Shown in pieces: positions 36,846 through 46,676 of a stretch of DNA of 64,000 nucleotides (positions within the stretch are counted from its first letter, which is position 1; each line of letters starts with the position of its first letter). The translations under genes were made by a program, and so were the position numbers. This stretch comes from Mesostigma viride. Its lineage: Eukaryota > Streptophyta > Mesostigmatophyceae > Mesostigmatales > Mesostigmataceae. A model generated the notes under the pieces. The model did no database searches. It had not been told where the DNA came from and saw nothing but the letters and a program-made list of their open reading frames with translations. The stretch is from contig RPFO01000175.1 of the NCBI GenBank assembly GCA_009746045.1, forward strand, positions 877,001 to 941,000, written 5' to 3'.

Positions 36846-38809
36846 TTCATGTCCCACGTAGCTCCCACAAAAACCAGCATCTTCATTAAAACAATAAGTG
36901 GAAGCATACATGTGACACTAATTGACATGCCCGGAGGCACGCCGTTCAAGGCCCTTCATGAAGTACGTTGCCCTAGAGGCAACCAAGACAAGGGTGGGTG
37001 GGTGGGGAGCAAAGAAAGAGGCCGACAAAACCAGCCAGAGCGGCTTTTAGTCGCAAAACCTCCCTTATCCCTAGCTAACTGACGTCATTAAACCCTTATG
37101 TTTAGTGGATGCTAGTAAGACGCTAACCGTACAGACCGGGGGTAGAATATCCCGAATCTGCACGGCTAGTATTAAATAATGCGTAGGTTGTTCTTTTCAG
37201 GGGCACTGCACCTCACGCCCCGTTCCGCCCGGGTATAATCAACCCAAGCGCGGAACGCACATTTTATTTAATTCATTTTTCAACCATGCACTATATTGCA
37301 TCTACTAATCACAAAAGCTCTAGCCAAACAGCTACGAGTAAACACTGCGACCTATAAGCCGCTCATCCAGCGGCCTCTTGTTCCCGCATTCACGTATAGA
37401 AGAAACTCCGTTCAAAGAACCCCGATTCATGTCCCACGTAGCTCCCACAAAAACCAGCATCTTCATTAAAACAATAAGTGGAAGCATACATGTGACACTA
37501 ATTGACATGCCCGGAGGCACGCCGTTCAAGGCCCTTCATGAAGTACGTTGCCCAATCACCCCCGCCCTGGCTTTCCCTTGAAGCCGCACTCCACCTTGCT
37601 TGTTGTCACAAGTGACCGCCCTGCCGCAAAACGGGAGCCCCCCCACATCGGGAGGCGTGTGCCCGGCGGCTGTGGATGCATGGCCAGGCCCAAAAAGGCC
37701 CAGCGCATTTGCACTGCGATTGCGCACGGCCAGCCTATCATGACCCCTCTCGGGGCCCCGAGTCGGTACCGCTATGGCCGTCTCCCCATAGACCCGGGGT
37801 GCTTCGAGAAAAAACGTGGACCTAGCCCAGGCCCCGCCAGCCCGGATGCCCGAGGCCACAGCCCCAGGCACCTGGCTGAACGAGAGTCCGTTCAGCCAAG
37901 ACCGCATTCCCCCCCGAGGTTTCTATGCGTGGGGAAAAAATTTCTAGCTTAGACGCTTTTCCCATCGCCGTCCCCAGCCCCAACCACCCCCCCCTCGGCG
38001 GAAGGCAATTGCAAAGTTTGCTGGCCAGCAGCAATTTCCGAAGAAAAAGCCGCAGGCCGCGGACCGAGACACGGGTCGCCAGTGCCAGCCATCCGGCTCC
38101 AACCCGGGGTGCAAGCATCCCCAGGTACGGAGCACCAGCTCGCGCACTGGGCCGACCAAGCGACAGTTGAGCACCTGTCACGGCATCCGGCCCACCAAAG
38201 ACCCCAAGCTGGGGAAAAGGTGCGGACCGGAGGTAATCTTTTTCTTTTCTTTTAGTTAACCGGGCGAGGAACTACGCCTGGCCGGTTAACAACTGGAAGT
38301 CTCACCACTGGCCAAGTGGCCAGTGCAACCAGTGCTTTTGGGATTTTGCTCCGCAGCACCCATAGCTGCGGCTGCCGCCGCAACGACAACGAGCAAAGAA
38401 AGAGGCCGACAAAACCAGCCAGAGCGGCTTTTAGTCGCAAAACCTCCCTTATCCCTAGCTAACTGACGTCATTAAACCCTTATGTTTAGTGGATGCTAGT
38501 AAGACGCTAACCGTACAGACCGGGGGTAGAATATCCCGAATCTGCACGGCTAGTATTAAGTAATGCGTAGGTTGTTCTTTTCAGGGGCACTGCACCTCAC
38601 GCCCCGTTCCGCCCGGGTATAATCAACCCAAGCGCGGAACGCACATTTTATTTAATTCATTTTTCAACCATGCACTATATTGCATCTACTAATCACAAAA
38701 GCTCTAGCCAAACAGCTACGAGTAAACACTGCGACCTATAAGCCGCTCATCCAGCGGCCTCTTGTTCCCGCATTCACGTATAGAAGAAACTCCGTTCAAA
38801 GAACCCCGA
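36846..38809 (-). mobile_element. Non-autonomous split-direct-repeat element, copy 3
   Basis: The layout is B2 36846-36973, spacer 36974-37007, A2 37008-37425, B1 37426-37553, internal 37554-38391, A1 38392-38809. It is nearly identical to copy 1 (12629-14591); scattered substitutions such as ACTACG/ACTGCG show separate insertions. The internal 838 bp is GC-rich with no recombinase or polymerase. It sits 36 bp from the end of the Kangaroo-like element. Confidence 0.9.
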
Positions 38810-38811
38810 TT

Positions 38812-39065
38812 ACTTTGTCTTACAGTAATTAATTTATCATTGTTCGTATTGTTACCATTTACATTTTCTTTTCTTTTTTCTTTCTTTCTTTTTCTTTTTT
38901 CTTCCGTTTGTAATGTATATACTCCTTACTTTTTCTTGTAGCCCCTTCGCGTAGTATGTGTGTACTAATGGGTTCCCTCTTTTCCTTCTTAGTTTCGGTT
39001 GTTTGTGTTGGTAGTGGTGGTGGTGTGTGTGTGTGTGTGTGTGCATTTGTATGTGTGTTTCCCTT
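38812..39065. repeat. Simple-repeat cluster: (TTTC)n and (TG)n
   Basis: A pyrimidine run (TTTCTTTCTTTCTTTTTC) near 38870-38905 and TGGTGGTGTGTGTGTG near 39012-39045 flank otherwise ordinary sequence. The order of T/C-rich and GT-rich tracts recalls the right flank of the (GTT)n block at 24015-24120 in mirror order. Confidence 0.7.
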
Positions 39066-40035
39066 TCTTGTTACCCTCTGTCTCCCTCCATGCAGGTCTA
39101 CCTAGAGATAGCCACGCGGCTCCCGCAGCCTTCGCGTCTTTCCTCTCAGACAACTACCCTAGTCCTTCCACGGCGTTGGATCGCCTATTGCGTCCAGGCA
39201 TAGTTGTCTCACTTCATACGCAGACTTTTGTGCAGCAGCGGCCATGATTCGGGAAAGTGCAGACGTTTATTACAGTCGGTTGGAGGGGACAACTTTGAGC
39301 TGCATGGCGCCGGCCGGCAGCCGGCCTGGCCGGCCAGAATTCCAGCGACGTGACTCGAGGGCGTGTTTGAGCCCTGACTTTTAACTGACTTCAAGCGCGG
39401 TTAATGACCAGGACAGTGCCATCTTCGTCGAGTCACCGCCGGTGGATCCCGGGAATTTCTGCGTGATAATGGATTTCATTCGTTACGGCTTGCTGCCAAC
39501 TAATAATTTGGGTGCTGATCCCATGCATCCTGTTTCACTATGTGAAAGCTGAGTGCTGAGTTTTGCATCCCTGGCCCCGGCCTGTGGACGGTGCTGCGCA
39601 ACCGGAAACAGCCCCATGCGGACTCCCTTACCGGGTCAATGTCATGCAAGGCTTCCTCCGTGGTGGCAGCCACAGCTAAGCTTTAATTAAAATGCTGGCA
39701 GCCACAGGACTGGATAAGAACAAAATCAACAAATTGAGTCTGTTGATCATCTGGCCACACTGCCTGAACTGCTTGAAAATTGGACAGTCACAAACGGCGC
39801 AAGCTGCACCCTCTGGCTTTTGTCTAGTAGTGAACCTAGATAGAGAAGCGGAATCCAATGCCCCAAAGTGGTTGCCGTGCCAAGCGGTAGGGAGGTATGT
39901 TGAGTGCATGATTTACAATATTGCTACGCTATAGTAATTAGTATAGCAAATGGTATGGGTTGCAATTGCCAAGCGGTCCGCTGCAGCATCAAGGAGGTAT
40001 GGACCATCCTGGGCATCTCTGTACATATAGGGAAC
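39066..40035. other. Unassigned sequence
   Basis: Short frames (39209-39394 minus, 39692-39934 plus, and others) show no recognisable domain. A small frame ending at 39247 contains FASFLSDNYPSPSTALDRLL and could be an exon, but nothing supports that further. Confidence 0.3.
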
Positions 40036-40250
40036 CTGACCTCCGCCTTCTTCAAGGAGTGTTGCCGGCTCCGGGAGGACCGGCTGGACCTGGAGGGCCA
40101 GCGGGCCCCATGGTCGGCGCGGACCTGGACGTCATATTGGCGTCAGCGCTTGTCGGTGGCGCTGACTCGGGCCATGGCTGACATCATGCTCCGCCGTACG
40201 CGGGCTGATTTTGCGGTGCAGCAGGGCTATTAGGTTCCTCCCGTTAGGAG
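40036..40250 (+). pseudogene. LINE family C ORF2 extreme C-terminus
   Basis: In frame to a stop at 40233: LTSAFFKECCRLREDRLD and WTSYWRQRLSVALTRAMAD. This is identical or nearly so to the ends of the longer copies at 42745-43492 and 44072-44820. It is 5'-truncated within the last 70 codons. Confidence 0.8.
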
Positions 40251-42255
40251 TTTTCATTGGTCTTATCGCCCTAACGAAAATGGCTGACGGCGGTATGGCT
40301 GACGGCGGAGTTCAGATCTTTTGCGTCTGAGCCCCAAATTCGGTCAGACCACTTGCATTCGATGCGCCTTTCTAAGACGCACTTGCCAGTATAAACGGTT
40401 ACGGCTGCCACGCAGTATAGACAAAGTTACGCACGTGACCAGCTATGACGACTACCAAAGCAAAACGAGGGCTGGAAAAGGAGCTGGCACAGCTTCCCAG
40501 CGCCCAGCCCAACCCTCTCGCCCTCGCCATTGTTCAGCCGCCAGGCTTACCCGCCAAACCCTCGCCAAGCGCCTCGCCTGAGCCCAAGAAACCATGCCAC
40601 GATCGCCACAAATGGAGCAAATTCTTGCCAGAGCCCGCCGGCGACCAACAGTTCACCCTCCTCGAGTGGCAGAAGCTGTCGCCGCAGGAAGTCGTCGAAG
40701 TTCTCCAGTTCCTCACGCAGGAGCGGAAGCTCTTTGTGGCCTGGAGAGGGGGGACGGCTATCGACTACCGCGACACGTCCTGGCTCTACACCTGTGACGA
40801 ATCCCGCCAACGCACGGTTATCTTGACCAGCTACTACCAGCGCAGCTTCGGCGACATCCACAGAGCACTTTGGAACGCACTCAACGCCCCAGCCCCCGCA
40901 CAGCCGGCAGCCCCATCGGCTTCCTCCCTCTGCAAGGATGACATCCGCGCCGTGCTGGAGGAGCACGTGACCTGGCCGCTGGCCGAGAAGATGACCTCGC
41001 TGAACACCACGCTCAACACGGTCGAGGCCCGGGTCTCCAACGTGGAAACCAAGGTCGTCCACAAGCTACAACCACAGTTCACGGCGCTACACACCGCGGC
41101 GCAGGCTTCGGAAACGCATGCTGCACTTGTCTCTCGCCTTAACCAGGTGGAGGGCAAGTGTGGCGTGCTCCTGAAGAAGCTTGAGGCCATCGTCGCCCAC
41201 ACCGAGGCCCTGGCCACACAGGTCCCCAAGATAGCGGAGCAGACGGCCACCATTGCATCCCAGCCACCCCGGCAGGATGCTGGCGACCTCCCGCCGCTCT
41301 CCTACGCGGACCTGCTGCGGTCAGCGACCGCCTCCACCACCGACGCCATCGCCACAAAGCTCCAGGAGCTGGAGGACCACCGCCAGGCCCAGCAACGGGA
41401 GGTCACCGACCGCGCTCGCCGCGAGTGCCGAGTGGTGCTACGTCGCTTCCCCCAGAAGCCAGGTGAGACGTCAACCTCCCTTGCTGACGAGCTCAAGAAC
41501 CAGCTTCTTTCCCTCATGGGCCTGGTAGGTGAGGTAGAACTGCGTGGGTGCCACCGCCTTCCCCACTCACGGGACAAGGCGGCTCCCCCACCAGTCCTAC
41601 TCACCTTCCCCTCCCCTGAGGATAAGCAGCGGTTCCTCTCTCGTCGCAAGCGGTTGCACGACCTCACCTGGACGCTGGATGACGACCTCACCCCCGCTCA
41701 GCAACAGCAGCGACGCGACCTGTGGCCGGAATACCTCCGCCATAAGCAGGACCCCCAGAAGCCCAAGGTGTACTGGAGGGGCGGGGACCTGATGATCAAC
41801 CACAAGATGTGGACGCCCCCAGCGGGCTAGAATAATAGCCCTAGCTTGTAACCATTGGCGTCACTGCCGCTAAGGCAGCCATGCCTAGACTGTTGCCTAG
41901 CTGTGCCAACACACCTAGTCACGTGCAGCCAACGCACGGTACACAACCAGCCATAGCCTTAGCCTAGTCCTAGTACAGCCATGCTACGCCCTGGCTATGT
42001 TCAGATTACTTGCCCACGCTCCTTGCTATGATATGCTCACATGGGTCTTATTGCACCCACAGTTTGCCGGATCGTTAGCCTGTCCTTTTAGCTAGCCGCG
42101 CCCGATTGCAGCTGTGGCATGCCTTTGGCATGAAGGAGACTGGGGGTCTCTGCCCTTTCTCCTGTAGTGCACACACAGGGATTATAAAAGCACTTCGGTG
42201 CTCCGTGACTCCCCAACGGGAGCACGAGTTTAATTAATTAATTAATTAATTGGTC
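40251..42255 (+). mobile_element. ORF1-only LINE derivative (HAL1-like), apparently full length
   Basis: A 5' UTR with duplicated ATGGCTGACGGCGG blocks (40282-40312) is followed by a 461-codon ORF1. Its TAG (41828-41830) runs directly into a ~425-bp 3' UTR ending in a hairpin-like AAAGCACTTCGGTGCTCCGTG block and TTAATTAATTAATTAATTAATT. No ORF2 lies between. The fragments at 28175 and 17527 show the same stop-to-3' UTR junction, so the ORF2-less form is probably a family and not one deletion. Mobilisation would have to be in trans, by analogy with mammalian half-L1 elements. Confidence 0.65.
40445..41830 (+). CDS. LINE ORF1 protein: coiled coil, RRM-like and C-terminal domains, intact
   Basis: The 461-aa frame is open from ATG 40445 to TAG 41830. 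The first ~160 residues are Pro/Lys-rich with an aromatic module (FTLLEWQKLSPQEVVEVLQF). Residues about 161-277 have heptad hydrophobics (VEARVSNVETKVVHKL, LVSRLNQVEGKCGVLLKKL), a likely trimerising coiled coil. Residues about 322-400 resemble the RRM of L1-type ORF1p (CRVVLRRFPQ, then PPPVLLTFPSPEDKQRFLSR). The C-terminal domain reads LTPAQQQQRRDLWPEYLRHK...LMINHK, like the Transposase_22 C-terminus. By family the protein binds LINE RNA as a chaperone. The CAG/CAA glutamine codons near 41700 are where the giant (CAA)n tract begins in the copy at 18237-18388. Confidence 0.85.
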   Translation: MTTTKAKRGLEKELAQLPSAQPNPLALAIVQPPGLPAKPSPSASPEPKKPCHDRHKWSKFLPEPAGDQQFTLLEWQKLSPQEVVEVLQFLTQERKLFVAWRGGTAIDYRDTSWLYTCDESRQRTVILTSYYQRSFGDIHRALWNALNAPAPAQPAAPSASSLCKDDIRAVLEEHVTWPLAEKMTSLNTTLNTVEARVSNVETKVVHKLQPQFTALHTAAQASETHAALVSRLNQVEGKCGVLLKKLEAIVAHTEALATQVPKIAEQTATIASQPPRQDAGDLPPLSYADLLRSATASTTDAIATKLQELEDHRQAQQREVTDRARRECRVVLRRFPQKPGETSTSLADELKNQLLSLMGLVGEVELRGCHRLPHSRDKAAPPPVLLTFPSPEDKQRFLSRRKRLHDLTWTLDDDLTPAQQQQRRDLWPEYLRHKQDPQKPKVYWRGGDLMINHKMWTPPAG

Positions 42256-42370
42256 TTATCGTAGTATAGAGATTTTACATGGCTCTGTATAGAGGTTTAT
42301 AGCTGGGCGTTTGCTTTGGTTTGAGTGATTTCACTCTGCTGTAAGTAATTATATTATTAACATATAGGGA
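42256..42370 (+). mobile_element. LINE family C 3' UTR scrap
   Basis: TTGGTCTTATCGTAGTATAG through CACTCTGCTGTAAGTAATTA matches the tails at 43374-43485 and 44702-44810. It carries no coding sequence: a very short 5'-truncated insertion directly after the previous element's A/T tail. Confidence 0.75.
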
Positions 42371-42744
42371 AAGAATATCGTCAATGTCTCTCGCAGCTAG
42401 GGCGCTTACCTGATGAGCACTGAACGTGCACATACCGGGCGTGTCAGTCAGCCACACCGGCCTAGTTGCACAATTCTCGCTGCTTGGGTGGCATTTCCCT
42501 CGGTCAGTTATTTGACCAATGATCGATCATCATGCGGATTGCGGAGTAAACTTTCGGCGGTATTGTAATGCAGCTAGATGCTATACATATTGAAAGAACA
42601 TGCACATTATTAAAAAAATAAGCGATTAGAAGACGTTGGTGAGACATCAGATATTGGCATGCACCATCTATATATATTCATTGGCACCAGCTATTTGCCC
42701 CGCAGCCTCTTGTTCCGGCCGGGCGGCCTTGTGGTAGCTGTGGG
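42371..42744. other. Unassigned spacer
   Basis: No recognisable gene or repeat, apart from CCATCTATATATAT near 42664, which also precedes the related copy at 44050. Confidence 0.4.
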
Positions 42745-43492
42745 CAGCCGCTGGATCCCACGGGGACTCACTACCTTGCCTGCATGGGGGGCCAACAGAA
42801 TCAGAATTGGTATTTGTATTTGCACACTGTCCTCCTGACGGTGGTGCTCGCCATGATTCGGTCGGTTTTCCCCCACGCGAACATCCGGTCCGAGGATGCG
42901 GATGGCGCTGCCTTCTATTCCCCCAACCACCGGCCTGACATCGTGGTGCTGGACTTTGAGGGGGTGGCCGGCATCTGCTTATTGACGTTTCGGTGGCGCG
43001 GCCCTTGGCTCTTAGCCACGTGGCTGGGGCCTCCCTCACGGCAGGTTACACGGCGGACCGGGCGGAGCGGGCCAAGCTCCTGGCCTACGGCGACGTCGGG
43101 CACCATCGTGTGGTGCCCTTTGTCCTGGAGGAGTTTGGGGCCATGGGGCCCCTGACCTCCGCCTTCTTCAAGGAGTGTTGCCGGCTCCGGGAGGACCGGC
43201 TGGACCTGGAGGGCCAGCGGGCCCCATGGTCGGCGCGGACCTGGACGTCATATTGGCGTCAGCGCTTGTCGGTGGCGCTGACTCGGGCCATGGCTGACAT
43301 CATGCTCCGCCGTACGCGGGCTGATTTTGCGGTGCAGCAGGGCTATTAGGTTCCTCCGTTAGGCGTTTCCATTGGTCTTATCGTAGTATAGAGCTTTGAC
43401 ATGGCTCTGTATATAGGTTTATAGCTGGGCGTTTGCTTTGGTTTGAGTGATTTCACTCTGCTGTAAGTAATTATATTTTTAATATATATTCA
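42745..43492 (+). pseudogene. LINE family C ORF2 C-terminal segment with possible PD-(D/E)XK remnant, copy 1
   Basis: The coding sequence includes HRPDIVVLDFEG, then, across a one-base deletion near 42961 (GAGGGGGTGG against GAGGGGGGTGG in copy 2), the LLIDVSVARP strand and an AERAKLLAYGDVG helix. It ends VQQGY and stop at 43349. An RPD, a spaced ID and a Lys/Tyr helix are the outline of the restriction-like endonuclease found after the RT in some LINE clades; this is inference. The 3' UTR ends in AATATATATTCATTG. Confidence 0.65.
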
Positions 43493-43494
43493 TT

Positions 43495-44060
43495 GAGAAT
43501 GATAGATTACGGAGGTGAGATAGGCATGTAACATAAGGAAAAACCCGATAGCTGGGAGAATAACCCTGAAGAAATTAATAGTAATCTGACACAGACATCC
43601 AAGGATCACGCCAGCTGCACAAGGTACAACTAACTATACATCACAAAACTACACGCAGCAACAGCGCTGCCGGCCCACCATGCAGGCCTGGAAGGGATCG
43701 AGACCGCATGGGTCGCGACAAAGTCGGCCCGGGTGCGGCGGAATAACACATCAGCCACGGTGCGAGTGAGGGCGAGTGACAGGCGCTGCCGCCAATACGA
43801 GGACCACGTGCGGGCCAACCACGGGGCGGGCTGACCCTCGAGGCCCACGGGGCGGTCTTCACGGCGCTGGCAGCACTCGTGGAAAAACTCCGCTGTCTTG
43901 GGGCCCATGGCCCCGAACTCCTCAAGGACAAAGGGGATGACCCGGTGGGGCCCCACATTGCCGTAGGAGGCAAACTTGTCGCGCTCAGCCACAGCGGCAG
44001 CAGCGCCGGCATCCACAGCCGCCCGGAGGATGTGGCGACCGGAAAGCGCCATCTATATAT
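43495..44060 (-). pseudogene. Divergent LINE family C ORF2 end, opposite strand
   Basis: The 140-codon frame 44052-43630 includes AERDKFASYGNVGPHRVIPF, then KTAEFFHECCQRRED and SYWRQRLSLALTRTVADV, clearly related to the plus-strand copies but about a third different. It extends further C-terminally and ends near a CCATGCAGGCCTGGAAGG motif also present at 44978-44998. It lies tail-to-tail with copy 1 and starts next to copy 2. Confidence 0.75.
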
Positions 44061-44071
44061 ATATTTATTGA

Positions 44072-44820
44072 CAGCCGCTGGATCCCACGGGGACTCACTA
44101 CCTTGCCTGCATGGGGGGCCAACAGAATCAGAATTGGTATTTGTATTTGCACACTGTCCTCCTGACGGTGGTGCTCGCCATGATTCGGTCGGTTTTCCCC
44201 CACGCGAACATCCGGTCCGAGGATGCGGATGGCGCTGCCTTCTATTCCCCCAACCACCGGCCTGACATCGTGGTGCTGGACTTTGAGGGGGGTGGCCGGC
44301 ATCTGCTTATTGACGTTTCGGTGGCGCGGCCCTTGGCTCTTAGCCACGTGGCTGGGGCCTCCCTCACGGCAGGTTACACGGCGGACCGGGCGGAGCGGGC
44401 CAAGCTCCTGGCCTACGGCGACGTCGGGCACCATCGTGTGGTGCCCTTTGTCCTGGAGGAGTTTGGGGCCATGGGGCCCCTGACCTCCGCCTTCTTCAAG
44501 GAGTGTTGCCGGCTCCGGGAGGACCGGCTGGACCTGGAGGGCTAGCGGGCCCCATGGTCGGCGCGGACCTGGACGTCATATTGGCGTCAGCGCTTGTCGG
44601 TGGCGCTGACTCGGGCCATGGCTGACATCATGCTCCGCCGTACGCGGGCTGATTTTGCGGTGCAGCAGGGCTATTAGGTTCCTCCCGTTAGGCGTTTCCA
44701 TTGGTCTTATCGTAGTATAGAGCTTTGCCATGGCTCTGTCTATAGGTTTATAGCTGGGCGTTTGCTTTGGTTTGAGTGATTTCACTCTGCTGTAAGTAAT
44801 TATATTTTTAATATATATTT
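44072..44820 (+). pseudogene. LINE family C ORF2 C-terminal segment, copy 2
   Basis: This is nearly identical to 42745-43492 but with a different lesion. The frame is intact through RPDIVVLDFEGGGRHLLID and AERAKLLAYG but meets an in-frame TAG at 44543, where copy 1 has CAG. Past the stop it continues to VQQGY at 44677 and the same 3' UTR. Confidence 0.75.
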
Positions 44821-44824
44821 ATCG

Positions 44825-45060
44825 AGAGTGCAAAATTACGGAGATGCAAAACAAGGAAAGTTAGAAAAGAGGAAGGACTGTAAAGAAAAAAATCACCATG
44901 GCAGGCAAGGAGCAAGCCAACGCTAGTATACAACTACAACCTCTACATGCTGAGCAACACGATCGTGCAAGTGCTGGCCCACATACCAGGCCTGGAAAGG
45001 ATATCTAGATTGCATGGGCCGCGACATGGCCTGGCCGGATTCTGCGTGGAATCCATCGAT
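44825..45060 (-). mobile_element. LINE family C-related 3' UTR fragment, minus strand
   Basis: ACAACTACA...CATACCAGGCCTGGAAAGG.AT and GCATGGGCCGCGACA resemble 43625-43725, the tail side of the divergent minus-strand copy. There is no coding capacity. Confidence 0.45.
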
Positions 45061-45064
45061 ATAT

Positions 45065-45910
45065 ACAACTAATAAACACATAATAGCGTTACGTGAGCAT
45101 AAGTCCTCATTACAGTCGAGTGGGATGGGATGGATGGAGCTAAGTATCTAAATTCTAAGGCCTAGTGACAGGGTTGTGGGCACCACGGCCCGAATTACTG
45201 TTAATGCTATACGTGGTCACACGCGCAGCCCCCACTGGCTTGGGGGTGGTCTCCTTCATTACTACCTGCCACTGGCTATCCTTGCAAACCATCTGCCTCC
45301 AGATTACTGACATGCAGCCAGGGGGCTGCCCTGGCGTGCGCCCAAAGCGGCGTGGGTAACACATATCCATGCCTAGTCTATCCCGGAAATTAAGTCCACG
45401 GGCGGCGCCCCTGCCGCGCGCGGCCTGGGGCACGCCATGTGACAACAATTAAACGCTCTGGTTGCATGGGCGGGCTTGACCAGTGCCTGCTGAGCTATCC
45501 AATATAGAGTCTACCTGATCTGTGCTTGCGAGGTGCCCGGCACACGGGCCCAGCTGGTGCCTGTGCCTACTAATAATAGTGGAAGCGCAGAGTAAATCAG
45601 CATACAAATCCTCATGGCGAATGTGCATGCTGAATGGAATATTAATTGCGCACTCCGTAGCATCTTGGTGACCGCGCCGTCGAGTTGCTGCTCCAGCTCC
45701 TCTGTCAGCGTCCACGTCTAGCTCGGCTCCATAGGTCAGGATCGTCAAGATGATGATCTTGAAGGGGTCTCGTTTGACAGTCCAGGGTGCCAGGGCGGGG
45801 TTGCTCCACCAGCCACGGTGCTGGTGGAGCAGGGAGCTGTGCCCAGGCCATACCAATCCGGGTCGCCATGTCGTCCTCGCAGTCGGGGAGCCATGCAGCT
45901 GCCTAGCATG
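45065..45910 (-). pseudogene. LINE family B ORF2 3' end plus 3' UTR, minus strand
   Basis: On the minus strand: ILTILTYGAELDVDADRGA, then HEDLYADLLCASTIISRHRH, then after frame breaks QWQVVMKETTPKPVGA near 45260-45230. The 3' UTR ends near 45065 with the GAGCATAAGTCC complement. It is the least damaged family B copy and aligns with 15321-16240 and 17040-17526. ILTYGAE and the EDLYADLP-like block are common C-terminal LINE signatures. Confidence 0.7.
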
Positions 45911-45944
45911 CAGCTTGAAGCGAACGGAAGCGGGGAAGGGAACT

Positions 45945-46325
45945 AGTTAGTGGAAACACACTGCTGGAGAACTCAGGCAATGCCAAATGGCGTGTGTGTG
46001 GACGACGAGACACCTTGGCATTAGGATAGAATGGCACATATACTGCTGGCCAGCCGTCTGTGACGGCTGACCAGACTTTGCGTAAGTTAATTAACACTAA
46101 CTTACTGATCCTGGACGGACTAGCCTATCAGTTACAACCTGATCTAGTCAGTCCTAACATGACAACTACAGTCCCGGTACTGAGGTACCGGCTCATCACA
46201 TACTGAGTATAGCCACGTGTCCATGCCACGACTGCTCTAGTCCAGTACCGTCCCAGTACCCCATTGGGTGCTGGCGGTGCTGACACGTGTTTACTTAGGC
46301 TACAGGCGGGAGACTTAGACTAACT
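45945..46325. repeat. 381-bp repeat with AGTTAGT/ACTAACT ends, empty-site copy
   Basis: It starts AGTTAGTGGAAACACACTGC and ends GACTTAGACTAACT. It has no coding capacity and could be a MITE-like unit. A second copy (46677-48879) is split by the TIR element at 46813-48604. This copy shows the uninterrupted site GACCAGACTTTGCGTAAG at 46070-46087. Confidence 0.75.
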
Positions 46326-46676
46326 CCGTTGGGTTTCAACAGAAACACACATAGCCATCAAATGGACGCAGCCATTCCCAATGCCTTAGAAAAACTGTCA
46401 GACAACCTACTAGGACCCCAAGGTCACCTCACACATGTACAAGAGATGCATGACCCCCTGCCTAATATACTGCAGCTGAAAGGCTGCAGTGGCAGCTGGG
46501 TAGTTTTCTGATGAGTGAGAAGCACTGGTCAAGAAAGTTGGGACATGATGAACGTGTTATTTATTGAATAAATTTTTTGGGACACCTGTTTGGATGACCA
46601 TGACATGCTGGGGCCTTGAGCACCCATCTCACTCAGTTAAGAAACCATGCTTGAGACATGGGGCCTTTTTAATGCA
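46326..46676. other. Unassigned spacer between the two 381-bp repeat copies
   Basis: Short frames only (60-79 codons), one of them running into the repeat. No recognisable motif. Confidence 0.4.
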
